DNA of 64,000 nt from Lysobacter_L cavernae (GTDB lineage: Bacteria; Pseudomonadota; Gammaproteobacteria; Xanthomonadales; Xanthomonadaceae): positions 1 through 64,000 of the forward strand of contig NZ_JBHRXK010000004.1 in the NCBI RefSeq assembly GCF_042648505.1, written 5' to 3'. The position numbers were made by a program, and so were the translations under genes. Each line of letters opens with the position of its first letter. Position 1 is the first letter of the stretch. This document shows positions 53,156 through 61,432 of this stretch, in pieces. The notes beneath the pieces were generated by a model that did not search any database, was not told the origin of the DNA, and saw only the letters and a program-made list of their open reading frames with translations.

Positions 53156-53428
53156 TCAGCGCCTGTTGAGGTAGAGGCGGGCTCCGTCGGACGCGCGCCG
53201 CCCACTCCAGCGGTCGGGGCCGGCAGGCGAGAAGCTGCCCACGACCCGGTTGTCGGAGTCGGTGATCAGTAACCGGTTGCCAGAAATCACCCAGCGGTTA
53301 GCGCTGAAGAAGTCCTTGGGGCAGCCCGCCGGCATGTAAGCTTTGTACCCGCCGAACCAGCTGAAGTTCTGCAGCTCGACAGTGCAGGTATCGCCGTTCT
53401 CTTCGCCCAGCGTCCATCGGCCGAACAT
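53156..53428 (-). CDS. AprI/Inh-like protease inhibitor, 5'-truncated
   Basis: Predicted 90 residues matching the mature domain of metalloprotease inhibitors of the AprI/Inh type: 'GRWTLGEENGDTCTVELQ', 'KAYMPAGCPKDFF' with the disulfide cysteines, 'RWVISGNRLLITDSDNRVVGSFSP' and 'RASDGARLYLNRR'. Homologous-looking residues (NNFPIPPDEA) continue upstream of the methionine in frame to a stop, and no signal peptide exists. The family normally requires export, so the gene is probably decapitated by the IS remnant next to it and is likely nonfunctional. Confidence 0.65.
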   Translation of the reverse strand: MFGRWTLGEENGDTCTVELQNFSWFGGYKAYMPAGCPKDFFSANRWVISGNRLLITDSDNRVVGSFSPAGPDRWSGRRASDGARLYLNRR

Positions 53429-53478
53429 CGCCTCGTCAGGCGGAATCGGGAAATTATTGCCCCATCAACTGTCATTAA

Positions 53479-53819
53479 GGGGCTGTCCTAGATAAGCATT
53501 AGAAGTTCAGCCACAGGCGCAGGGTAGCAAGTTGTTGCCTTGGTGTTCCGTAGTTGAAACGGAACTTGCATTCCTTGAGGAACAGGAAGAAGTGTTTGCG
53601 CGGTACGCCGTTGTACTTGCGCAGCACGCGCTTGGATTGGTTCCAGAAGTTCTCGATCCCGTTGATGTGGTTGCCACGTGTGTTCACGAACGTCTTGCTG
53701 TGATTGACGCGCCGATGCTTGAAGCCCGACACGTCCAGGATGCTGTAGCTGGCCAGGCTGTCGGTATAGATCACGGAATCGGCCTGCACACGCGTAATGG
53801 GAGGGGGGATTACCACCAA
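53479..53819 (-). mobile_element. IS1595-type insertion sequence remnant
   Basis: One IS end is recognisable at 53479 as GGGGCTGTCCTAGATAAGC, followed by the C-terminal part of a transposase. The other end and the transposase N-terminus are missing, so the element is a dead fragment of about 340 bp. It borders the truncated inhibitor gene. Confidence 0.75.
53499..53819 (-). pseudogene. IS1595 family transposase, C-terminal fragment
   Basis: About 105 residues corresponding to the C-terminal half of an ISXO2-type transposase: 'SVIYTDSLASYSILDVSGFKHRRVNHSK' carries an Asp of the active site, and 'RGNHINGIENFWNQSKRVLRKYNGVPRKHFFLFLKECKFRFNYG' is the classic end. A complete protein would be about 220 residues and would start with a zinc-binding domain and the first catalytic Asp, both absent here. 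Confidence 0.85.
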
Positions 53820-53845
53820 ACCAGGTAAGGGCGGAGGTCGACATG

Positions 53846-53874
53846 AAAAAGCCCCGCTCTTGGCGGGGCTTTTT
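53846..53874. terminator. bidirectional rho-independent terminator
   Basis: AAAAAGCCCCGC/GCGGGGCTTTTT around a TCTTG loop, symmetrical A/T flanks. It stands between the IS remnant and the PfkB-family kinase gene and would end the kinase transcript on minus. Confidence 0.9.
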
Positions 53875-53899
53875 CAGACCGCGGTACTGCAGGCCGTGA

Positions 53900-54832
53900 T
53901 CAGAGCGCGTAACCGAACTGCTGCTTGAACTGCTCGGCGAACTCGTCGTAATCGAAGCGCTGGTTCTGCGTGCCGGGGTGCTCGACCTTGAGCGCGCCCA
54001 TCAGGTTGCCCATGCGGCCGACGGTGAGCCAGTCGTAGCCCTTCTCGATGCCGAAGATCAGGCCGGCGCGGAACGCGTCGCCGCAGCCGGTCGGGTCGGT
54101 GACGCGGCGCTCGTGCGCGGGCGGAATGTCGTAGGTCTTGTCCGGGGTGTGGATCAGCGAGCCGTGCGGGCCGCGCGTGGTGATGTAGGCCTTGACCCGC
54201 TTGACGATGTCGTTCTCGTTCCAGCCGGTGCGTTCCTGCAGCAGGTTGGACTCGTAGTCGTTGACGGTGACGTAGTCGGACTGCTCGATGAAGTGGCGCA
54301 ATTCTTCACCGTTGAACAGCGGCATCGCCTGGCCCGGATCGAAGATGAAGGGAATGCCGGCTTCGGCGAACTCGGTCGCGTTCTGCAGCATGCCTTCGCG
54401 GCCGTCGGGGCTGACGATGCCGAAGGTCACGCCTTGAACATCGCGCACGTGGTTTTCGTACGAACGCATCATCGCACCGGGATGGAACGCGGTGATCTGG
54501 TTGTTGTCGTGGTCGGTGGTGATGAAGGCCTGCGGCGTGAACAGCTCGTCGATCACCTTGACCTGGTCAAGGCGGATGGCCTGCTCCTCGAACCACTCGC
54601 GGTACGGACCGAAGTCCTGGCCGACGGTGGCCATCGGGATCGGGTCGCCACCGAGCAGCTTGAGGTTGTAGGCGATGTTGCCGGCGCAGCCGCCGAATTC
54701 GCGGCGCATGCGCGGCACCAGGAACGACACGTTCAGGATGTGCACCTTGTCCGGCAGGATGTGGTTCTTGAACTGGTCCGGAAACACCATGATGGTGTCG
54801 TAGGCCAAAGAGCCGCAGATCAGCGCAGACAT
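53900..54832 (-). CDS. carbohydrate kinase family protein (PfkB/ribokinase superfamily, adenosine-kinase-like)
   Basis: Predicted 310 residues. 'ALICGSLAYDTIMVFP' begins the fold, 'FGGCAGNIAYNLKLLGG' holds the substrate-binding Gly pair, and 'RRVTDPTGCGDAFRAGLIFG' is the PfkB signature 2 with catalytic Asp. The closest-looking group is bacterial adenosine-kinase-like proteins, although the nucleoside specificity cannot be settled. The ATG at 54832 is preferred; an upstream ATG at 54841 is possible. Monocistronic, ending at a strong terminator. Confidence 0.9.
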   Translation of the reverse strand: MSALICGSLAYDTIMVFPDQFKNHILPDKVHILNVSFLVPRMRREFGGCAGNIAYNLKLLGGDPIPMATVGQDFGPYREWFEEQAIRLDQVKVIDELFTPQAFITTDHDNNQITAFHPGAMMRSYENHVRDVQGVTFGIVSPDGREGMLQNATEFAEAGIPFIFDPGQAMPLFNGEELRHFIEQSDYVTVNDYESNLLQERTGWNENDIVKRVKAYITTRGPHGSLIHTPDKTYDIPPAHERRVTDPTGCGDAFRAGLIFGIEKGYDWLTVGRMGNLMGALKVEHPGTQNQRFDYDEFAEQFKQQFGYAL

Positions 54833-54982
54833 CGGTCGCATACCCCAGAAAAAAAGCGGCCCAGTGCCGCGCGGGCGCTAGGGTAGCCGCTGGCGCCGCG
54901 GCGGGCCAGCCGAGCGCTCGGGCAGATTGGCTGGGCGTTGACCCGGAGGGGCAAGAAATGCCCGGAAATGCTGGATTCTTCC

Positions 54983-55011
54983 TTGCCCGGCGGGGGGGCG
55001 GTTGTTAGGCT
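54983..55011 (+). promoter_or_regulatory. candidate promoter of the mre operon
   Basis: TTGCCC and TAGGCT, 17 bp apart, lie 42 bp before the mreB start, after a run of seven G bases. The -35 matches four of six consensus bases, the -10 three. Weak candidate. Confidence 0.3.
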
Positions 55012-55052
55012 AGCGAACCCCTCGCACCACCCTTTTGACGGCCCATTCCCCG

Positions 55053-56099
55053 ATGTTCAAGAAGTTCCGCGGCATGTTCTCCAATGACCTGTCCATCGAC
55101 CTGGGCACGGCCAACACCCTCATCTATGTCCGCGGCCAGGGGATCGTCCTGAACGAGCCGTCGGTGGTCGCGGTCCGCCAGGACCGCCTGATCGGCGGCA
55201 ACCGCACCGTGGCGGCGGTCGGCGGCGAGGCCAAGCAGATGCTCGGCCGCACCCCCGGCCACATCACCACGATCCGGCCGATGAAGGACGGCGTCATCGC
55301 CGACTTCACCTACACCGAGGAAATGCTCAAGCACTTCATCCGCAAGGTGCACAAGTCGCGCTTCCTGCGCCCCAGCCCGCGCGTGCTGGTGTGCGTGCCC
55401 TGCGGTTCGACCCAGGTCGAGCGCCGCGCGATCAAGGAATCGGCCGAGGAGGCCGGCGCCCGCGAGGTCTACCTGATCGAGGAGCCGATGGCGGCGGCGA
55501 TCGGCGCCGGCATGCCGGTGACCGAGGCGCGCGGCTCGATGGTGGTCGACATCGGCGGCGGCACCACCGAGGTGGCGGTGATCGCCCTCAACGGCATCGT
55601 CTACTCGGCCTCGGTGCGCATCGGCGGCGACCGCTTCGACGAGTCGATCATCAGCTACGTGCGCCGCACCTACGGTACGTTGATTGGCGAGGCGACCTCC
55701 GAGCGCATCAAGATCGAGATCGGCTGCGCCTACCCGCAGACCAAGGCGGCCTCGATCGAGGTCTCCGGCCGTAACCTCGCCGAGGGCGTGCCGAAGATGA
55801 TCACCATCAACTCCAACGAGGTTCTCGAGGCCCTGCGCGAGCCGCTGGCCGGCATCGTCTCGGCGATCAAGCTGGCGCTGGAGCAGACCCCGCCGGAGCT
55901 GTGCGCCGACGTCGCCGAGCGCGGCATCGTCCTGACCGGCGGCGGCGCGCTGCTGCGCGACCTCGACCGCCTGATCAGCGAGGAGACCGGCCTGCACGTG
56001 CAGGTCGCCGACGACCCGCTGACCTGCGTCGCCCGCGGCGGTGGCCGCGCGCTGGAGCTGGTCGACATGCACGGCAACGAGTTCTTCGCGCCGGAATAA
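55053..56099 (+). CDS. mreB: rod shape-determining protein MreB
   Basis: Bacterial actin homologue that organises lateral cell-wall synthesis. Predicted 348 residues, start MFKKFRGMFSNDLSIDLGTANTL. ATP-binding motifs 'DLSIDLGTANTLIYV', 'VVDIGGGTTEVAV' and 'GIVLTGGGALLRDL' are intact. The membrane-binding N-terminal amphipathic segment is 'MFKKFRGMF'. It starts the mreBCD-mrdA-rodA elongasome operon; a repeat array separates it from mreC by 174 bp. Confidence 0.98.
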   Translation: MFKKFRGMFSNDLSIDLGTANTLIYVRGQGIVLNEPSVVAVRQDRLIGGNRTVAAVGGEAKQMLGRTPGHITTIRPMKDGVIADFTYTEEMLKHFIRKVHKSRFLRPSPRVLVCVPCGSTQVERRAIKESAEEAGAREVYLIEEPMAAAIGAGMPVTEARGSMVVDIGGGTTEVAVIALNGIVYSASVRIGGDRFDESIISYVRRTYGTLIGEATSERIKIEIGCAYPQTKAASIEVSGRNLAEGVPKMITINSNEVLEALREPLAGIVSAIKLALEQTPPELCADVAERGIVLTGGGALLRDLDRLISEETGLHVQVADDPLTCVARGGGRALELVDMHGNEFFAPE

Positions 56100-56273
56100 G
56101 CGGGAATGGGGAATCGGGATTGGGGAATCGCAGCGCTCGATAGCTGGCGCGTGACGGATTCCCTGAAGCCGGTTCCCTTCCGGCATTAGTCTGGCGGCGG
56201 GCGAGCGGCGTTTCGCAGATCGATTCACGCGCCTTTCCGATTCTCCATTCTCCACTCCCGATTCCCGGCCTCC
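56100..56273. repeat. inverted GGGAATCG array between mreB and mreC
   Basis: Tandem GGGAATGGGGAATCGGGATTGGGGAATCG at about 56102-56130 faces CGATTCTCCATTCTCCACTCCCGATTCCC at about 56239-56267. The loop of about 110 bp has no gene. This is the longest of the arrays of this kind in the window and lies within the elongasome operon. Confidence 0.85.
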
Positions 56274-57560
56274 ATGCCTCCTTACGCCGGTCCTCCCACC
56301 GCCGCCCGCACGGGCGATGTCGCCGGAACCCTGAAGTTGCTGGCCTATCTGGCCCTGGCGGTGGTGCTGATCGTGCTCGATCACCGCGGCGGCTGGCTCA
56401 GCCAGGCGCGCAGGCAGGCCAGCGTGCTGGTGCAGCCGCTGTGGATGGTGGCCGGCTGGCCCGGGCGCATGGTCGAGCGCATCAGTGACGACGCCGGCAC
56501 ACTGACCCAACTCACCGCCGACAACCGTCGCCTGCGCGAGCAGCTGCTGCTCAACCAGGCGCGGATGGCGCGGCTGCAGACCGTCGCCGCCGACAACGCG
56601 CGCCTGCGCGGCCTGCTCGACGCCGCCGAGCGCGGCAAGCTCGACGTGGTGCTGGCGCCGATCCTCGACATCGACCTTGACCCAACCCGGCAGCGGTTGG
56701 TGCTCGATGCCGGCCGCAGCGACCGCGTCGAGGTCGGGCAGAGCGTGATCGATGCCGGTGGCCTGCTCGGCCAGATCATCGGCACCACGCCGATGCACGC
56801 CAGCGTGTTGCTGCTGACCGATCCCTCGCACGCGGTGCCGGTGGCGGTGGCGCGCAACGGCGTGCGTCTGGTGGTGTACGGCGACGGCCGCCGCGATGCG
56901 CTGCGCCTGCCGAGCGTGCCGCTGTCCAGCGACGTCAAGGTCGGCGACCTGCTGGTGACCTCGGGGCTGGGCGGGCGTTTCCCGCCGGGGTTCCCGGTCG
57001 GCACCATCGCCGGACTGCGGCCCGACGACAGCCGTGCCTTCCTGGTCGGCGAGGTCACCCCGGCGGCGCAGCTCGACCGCGGCCGCGAGGTGCTGGTGCT
57101 GCTGACGGTGCCGACGCAGATGCCGGGTCCGGCGGCGCTGATGCCGGCGCCGGCCGACGGTGCCGGGGGCGCGGTGGTGACCACTGCCGTCTCGCCGGCA
57201 GGCGCGGCCGCGCAGGGCCCGGCCGCGGCGCCGGTCCAGGCCGGCAGCGCCACGGCGGCCGCTGTTGCGACGCCAGACCGTGCGGCCCGCCCGCCATCGA
57301 GTCGGCCGACTACCGGCGCGCCGGCGTCCAGTGCGCCTGCCGCGAGCGCACCGCCCGCGTCGTCCCCGACACGCGCGCCTGCCACCAACGCCCGCCGTCG
57401 GCCGGCCGAGGCCGCGCCGGCTCCGGCACCCACCCCGTCCGTGCCCGCGCCCGCGCCCGCGCCGTCGGGTCCGGTCCCGACGGGCACAAGTCCGGCCAGC
57501 ACGAGTCCGACCGGACCGGTGCCGGCCGGCGCCGCATCGCCACGTGAGGCCCAACGATGA
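56274..57560 (+). CDS. mreC: rod shape-determining protein MreC
   Basis: Periplasmic scaffold linking MreB to PBP2. Predicted 428 residues, well above the usual 280-370. One transmembrane helix (about 20-40, 'LLAYLALAVVLIVLD') precedes a coiled coil (about 70-115, 'RRLREQLLLNQARMARLQTVAADNARLR') and the beta domain with 'VGDLLVTSGLGGRFPPGFPVG'. The last 145 residues are a Pro/Ala/Thr-rich tail without family similarity. Its stop overlaps mreD as ATGA. Confidence 0.95.
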   Translation: MPPYAGPPTAARTGDVAGTLKLLAYLALAVVLIVLDHRGGWLSQARRQASVLVQPLWMVAGWPGRMVERISDDAGTLTQLTADNRRLREQLLLNQARMARLQTVAADNARLRGLLDAAERGKLDVVLAPILDIDLDPTRQRLVLDAGRSDRVEVGQSVIDAGGLLGQIIGTTPMHASVLLLTDPSHAVPVAVARNGVRLVVYGDGRRDALRLPSVPLSSDVKVGDLLVTSGLGGRFPPGFPVGTIAGLRPDDSRAFLVGEVTPAAQLDRGREVLVLLTVPTQMPGPAALMPAPADGAGGAVVTTAVSPAGAAAQGPAAAPVQAGSATAAAVATPDRAARPPSSRPTTGAPASSAPAASAPPASSPTRAPATNARRRPAEAAPAPAPTPSVPAPAPAPSGPVPTGTSPASTSPTGPVPAGAASPREAQR

Positions 57561-58033
57561 CCCGCGTGCGTCCGCAATGGGTGTTGCCGCTGAGCCTGGT
57601 GGTGGCGTTGCTGCTCGGCCTGCTGCCGTTGCCGCCGGCGCTGCAGCCGCTGCGGCCGTACTGGCTGGCGCTGGTGCTGGCCTACTGGGTGATCGAGGAC
57701 CCCGACCACGTCGGCCTCGGTGTCGCGTTCCTGGTCGGCCTGGCCGGCGACCTGACCTTCGGTGGCCTGTTCGGCGAGCAGGCGCTGCGGCTGGTGGTGA
57801 TGACCTTCATCCTGCAGCGCTTCCGTGCGCGCCTGCGTTTCTTCCCGCTGTCGCAACAGGCGCTGGCCATCGGCGGCCTGCTGCTCAACGACCGCATCGT
57901 CACCGCGGCGATCCATGTCGCGCTTGGCGAGCCAACGCTGCCGGGCGCGTTCTGGCTGGCGCCGTTGTCGGGAATGCTGCTGTGGCCGGTGGTGTTCTGG
58001 GCCCTGGACACGCTGCGTCAGGGCAGGCCGTAA
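57557..58033 (+). CDS. mreD: rod shape-determining protein MreD
   Basis: Predicted 158-residue inner-membrane protein with about five helices, of normal size. 'LLPLPPALQPLRPYWLALVLAYWVIEDPDHVGLGVAFLVGLAGDL' matches the family opening, and 'EQALRLVVMTFILQRFRARLRFFPLSQQAL' includes the typical loop. The ATG overlaps the mreC stop, and mrdA starts 4 bp after its own stop. Confidence 0.94.
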   Translation: MTRVRPQWVLPLSLVVALLLGLLPLPPALQPLRPYWLALVLAYWVIEDPDHVGLGVAFLVGLAGDLTFGGLFGEQALRLVVMTFILQRFRARLRFFPLSQQALAIGGLLLNDRIVTAAIHVALGEPTLPGAFWLAPLSGMLLWPVVFWALDTLRQGRP

Positions 58034-58036
58034 GCG

Positions 58037-60193
58037 ATGGGTCCGCGTCGCCGCGTCCTCAAGAATGCCGCCGCCGAGGCCAACCAGTTCCGCAGCCGCT
58101 CGGCGATCGCGTTCGCCTGCGTGCTGCTGGCGCTGGCCGGGCTGGCGCTGTGGTACTTCCGCCTGCAGGTCTGGCAGCACGCCGACTACGCCACGCGCTC
58201 GGAGGCCAACCGCATCAAGCTGCGGCCGGTGGTGCCGGGGCGCGGGCTGATCTTCGACCGCAAGGGCCGGGTGCTGGCCGACAACGTGCCGGCCTACCGC
58301 ATCGAGGTCACCCCGTTCGAGGCTGGCAAGACCGCGGCCTGGCTGCCGGCGCTGTCGCAGATCATCGCGCTGACGCCGGAAGACATCGAGCGCTTCGAGG
58401 ACGAGCGCCGCGCCTCGCGCGGCTTCAAGCCGATCACGCTGAAGCTGCGCGTCAGCGAGGACGAGGCGGCGCGCTTCGCCGTCGACCGCTGGCGCTACCC
58501 GGGCATCGACCTGGTGTCCTACCTCAACCGCCGCTACCCCCAGGGCGAGCTGATGTCGCACGTGGTCGGCTATGTCGCCCGCATCGACGCCGAGGACATG
58601 AAGACCCTCGGCGAAGGCAACGCCGCGCTGACCCATATCGGCAAGACCGGGCTGGAGCGTTATTACGAGGAGGCGCTGCGCGGCAAGGTCGGTTACGAGC
58701 AGATCGAGACGAATGTGGACGGCCGGCCGATGCGCCAGGTCGGCCACGTGCCGGCGTCGCCCGGCACCGACCTCAGGCTCAGCATCGACCTGGACCTGCA
58801 GCAGGCCATCGTGACCGCCTTCGGCGAGTTCGAGGGCTCGGCCATCGCGGTGGATCCGCGCAATGGCGAAGTGCTGGCCATGGTCAGCCTGCCCAGCTAC
58901 GACGCCAATCTGTTCGTCAACGGCATTTCCAGCCACGACTTCAAGGCGCTCAACGAAAACCCGTCGCGCCCGCAGTTCAATCGCCTGGTGCTGGGCGGCG
59001 TGGCGCCGGGTTCGACCCTGAAGCCGCTGATCGCGCTGGCCGGCCTCGACAGCGGCCTGCGCAAGCCGGAGGACCGGGTGCTGTCCACCGGCATGTTCTA
59101 CCTGCCCGGCACCAGCCGCGGCTGGGGCGATGCCGCGCGCGGCGGTCACGGCTGGACGGACCTGCGCAAATCCATCTCGCAATCGGTCAACACCTATTAC
59201 TACCGGCTGGCGCTGGACATGGGCATCGAGCGTTTCGACGACTACATGAGCCGTTACGGGTTCGGCGAGCCGACCGGCATCGACCTGACCGGCGAGATCG
59301 GCGGCATCCTGCCTTCGCCGGCGGCCAAGGCCAAGGCGCGCAAGGAGCGCTGGTACCCCGGCGACACCGTCAACGCCAGCATCGGCCAGGGCGACTGGAA
59401 GGTGACCCCGCTGCAGCTGGTGCGCGCGGTGGCCGGCATCGCCGACGGGCAGTTGCATGGCCCGCACCTGGTGCGCGAGCAACGCCTCGGCTTTGAAGGC
59501 GCCTGGACGCCGGTGGCGCCGCCCCCGGCCCAGCCGATCAGCCCGAATCCCGCCAACGTGCAGGTGGTGCGCGAAGGCATGATGGCGGCGATGCAGCCCG
59601 GCGGCACCGGCGCGGCCGTGGCGCGCGGCGCGCCGTACCTGATGGCCGGCAAGACCGGTACCGCGCAGGTGGTCAGCCGGCGTGGCACTGCCGCGGTGCA
59701 TCCCAAGAGCCTGCCGATGCACCTGCGCCATCGCGCGCTGTTCGTCGGGTTCGCGCCGGCCGATGCGCCGACCATCGCGGTGGCCATTGCGGTGGAAGGC
59801 GGCGGCTACGGTGGCAGCACCGCCGCGCCGATCGCGCGCAAGATCTTCGACGCCTGGCTGCTCGGCAAGATGCCCGAGCCGATGCCGAGCGACCCGGCGA
59901 GCGGGCCGTCGCCCGCTACGCCAGCGACGGTGAGCCCCTATCCCGCCGGGAGAGGGGCTGGGGTGAGGGCCGAACGAAATGATGGCGCGGCAGGTCCTGC
60001 AACGCCGGCGGAGACTGTTGCTTCTGGATCGAACGTACCGGCACATAACGTGAGCGTTGATCCGGCTGTTGAGCGCTCCGCCGTACCCTCATCCGCCCTT
60101 CGGGCGCCCGTCGACAACGCTCAGGGCAGGCCTTCTCCCGGAGGGCGAAGGGAACCGCCTGCGCAGCCGCAGGCCCCGGAGCCGACGCGATGA
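58037..60193 (+). CDS. mrdA: penicillin-binding protein 2
   Basis: Class B transpeptidase of the elongasome. Predicted 718 residues, against about 620-690 for typical homologues. A single N-terminal transmembrane helix (about 23-43), a dimerisation domain and the transpeptidase domain are present. The active site is complete: Ser326 in 'GSTLK', 'SVN' at 383-385 and 'KTG' from Lys539. From about residue 615 ('MPEPMPSDPASG') a 100-residue low-complexity tail follows, encoded partly by REP-like DNA. The stop overlaps rodA as ATGA. Confidence 0.96.
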   Translation: MGPRRRVLKNAAAEANQFRSRSAIAFACVLLALAGLALWYFRLQVWQHADYATRSEANRIKLRPVVPGRGLIFDRKGRVLADNVPAYRIEVTPFEAGKTAAWLPALSQIIALTPEDIERFEDERRASRGFKPITLKLRVSEDEAARFAVDRWRYPGIDLVSYLNRRYPQGELMSHVVGYVARIDAEDMKTLGEGNAALTHIGKTGLERYYEEALRGKVGYEQIETNVDGRPMRQVGHVPASPGTDLRLSIDLDLQQAIVTAFGEFEGSAIAVDPRNGEVLAMVSLPSYDANLFVNGISSHDFKALNENPSRPQFNRLVLGGVAPGSTLKPLIALAGLDSGLRKPEDRVLSTGMFYLPGTSRGWGDAARGGHGWTDLRKSISQSVNTYYYRLALDMGIERFDDYMSRYGFGEPTGIDLTGEIGGILPSPAAKAKARKERWYPGDTVNASIGQGDWKVTPLQLVRAVAGIADGQLHGPHLVREQRLGFEGAWTPVAPPPAQPISPNPANVQVVREGMMAAMQPGGTGAAVARGAPYLMAGKTGTAQVVSRRGTAAVHPKSLPMHLRHRALFVGFAPADAPTIAVAIAVEGGGYGGSTAAPIARKIFDAWLLGKMPEPMPSDPASGPSPATPATVSPYPAGRGAGVRAERNDGAAGPATPAETVASGSNVPAHNVSVDPAVERSAVPSSALRAPVDNAQGRPSPGGRREPPAQPQAPEPTR
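59932..60152. repeat. REP-like DNA within the 3' end of mrdA
   Basis: The hairpin AGCCCCT-TCCCG/CGGGAGAGGGGCT at 59933-59959 with GGGGTGAGGG, and CCCTCATCCGCCCTTCGGGCG ... CCTTCTCCCGGAGGGCGAAGG at 60086-60151, are the familiar proteobacterial intergenic palindromes. Both sit in frame in the PBP2 coding sequence. Confidence 0.7.
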
Positions 60194-61302
60194 GACTGAT
60201 CCTGCGCTGGCTGTTCGACCTGCTGCTGCGCTTCGCGCGCACGCTCGACCTGCTGCTGCTCGCCGCGCTGCTGGCGCTGATGGGCATCGGCCTGGCGGTG
60301 CTGTACAGCGCCGCCGACCATTCGCTGGGCCTGGTCGTGCGCCAGGGCAGTTTCTTTGCCGTCGGCCTGGGCGTGATGTGGGCGCTGTCGCGGGTGTCGC
60401 CCCACCAGTTGCGCAACTGGACGCCGCTGGTGTTCGGCCTGTCGCTGATCCCGTTGCTGCTGGTGCTGGTGATCGGCACCGGCAAGCACGGTCGCCACTG
60501 GATCAACCTCGGCGTGTTCTACGTGCAGCCGGCCGAGCTGCTCAAGCTGAGCCTGCCGATGATGGTGGCCTGGTACCTCGACCGGCAGGCGCTGCCGCCG
60601 CGGCTGCGCGCGGTGCTGGTCGCCGCGGTGCTGATCGCGGTGCCGACCGTGCTGATCCTGCTGCAGCCGGACTTCGGCACGGCGATGCTGGTCGCGGTCA
60701 GCGGCGCGTTCGTGCTGTACCTGGCCGGGCTGCCGTGGTGGTGGTTCGGCGCCGCGTTCGGCGCGGTCGCGGCGGTGGCGCCGGTGGCCTGGTTCTGGTG
60801 GCTCAAGCCGTACCAGAAGGACCGCATCCTGACCTTCCTCAACCCCGAGTCCGACCCGCTCGGCACCGGCTGGAACATCATCCAGTCCAAGATCGCGATC
60901 GGCGGCGGCGGCTTGACCGGCAAAGGCTGGGGGCAGGGCTCGCAGTCGCACCTGAACTACCTGCCCGAGCACACCACCGACTTCATCTTCGCCGTGCTCA
61001 GCGAGGAGTTCGGCTGGGTCGGCGTGGCGGTGACCCTGGCGCTGTACCTGTTCGTGGTCGGCCGCTGTCTGTGGATCGCCGCCGATGCCCGCGACGGCTA
61101 TTCGCGCCTGATCGCCGGCGCGCTGGGGCTGGCGTTCTGCGTCTATGTAATCGTCAACGGCGGCATGATCGCCGGCCTGCTGCCGGTGGTCGGCGTGCCG
61201 ATGCCGCTGCTGAGCTACGGCGGCACCTCGGCGGTGTCGCTGCTGGCCGGGCTGGGCGTGGTCATGGCGGTGCGCGCGCACCGGCCGATCTACGCGCGGT
61301 GA
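60190..61302 (+). CDS. rodA: peptidoglycan glycosyltransferase RodA
   Basis: SEDS-family glycan polymerase acting with PBP2. Predicted 370 residues, ten helices. 'LAVLYSAADHSLG' and the conserved 'PAELLKLSLPMMVAWYL', 'LLQPDFGTAMLV' (catalytic Asp region), 'RILTFLNPESDPLGTGWNIIQSKIAIGGGGLTGKGWGQGSQSHLNYLPE' and 'LPVVGVPMPLLSYGGTSAV' are all diagnostic. The ATG overlaps the mrdA stop. Last gene of the elongasome operon; a MITE-like repeat follows. Confidence 0.97.
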   Translation: MRLILRWLFDLLLRFARTLDLLLLAALLALMGIGLAVLYSAADHSLGLVVRQGSFFAVGLGVMWALSRVSPHQLRNWTPLVFGLSLIPLLLVLVIGTGKHGRHWINLGVFYVQPAELLKLSLPMMVAWYLDRQALPPRLRAVLVAAVLIAVPTVLILLQPDFGTAMLVAVSGAFVLYLAGLPWWWFGAAFGAVAAVAPVAWFWWLKPYQKDRILTFLNPESDPLGTGWNIIQSKIAIGGGGLTGKGWGQGSQSHLNYLPEHTTDFIFAVLSEEFGWVGVAVTLALYLFVVGRCLWIAADARDGYSRLIAGALGLAFCVYVIVNGGMIAGLLPVVGVPMPLLSYGGTSAVSLLAGLGVVMAVRAHRPIYAR

Positions 61303-61316
61303 GTCGCGTTTCCTGT

Positions 61317-61432
61317 CTAGGGCAACGCTGATCAAATCGCTTTTGCTCGTCATTCCCGCGAAGGCGGGAATCCAAGGACCTTGTTGCTCGGTTTAACGTC
61401 CATGATCCCCGCCTTCGCGGGGATGACGATGC
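61317..61432. repeat. MITE-like element, copy C, right end lost
   Basis: CTAGGGCAACGCTGATCAA at the left is the same terminal repeat as copy A. GTCATTCCCGCGAAGGCGGGAATCCAAGG and its inverted partner GATCCCCGCCTTCGCGGGGATGAC form the internal hairpins. The right terminal repeat is missing, and the remaining bases are inside the ACR3 gene's 3' end. Confidence 0.85.

Noticed and set aside
56381..60046. Very long minus-strand frame opposite mreC-mreD-mrdA
   Set aside because: High GC third positions leave antisense frames open; the plus-strand genes have full catalytic motifs.
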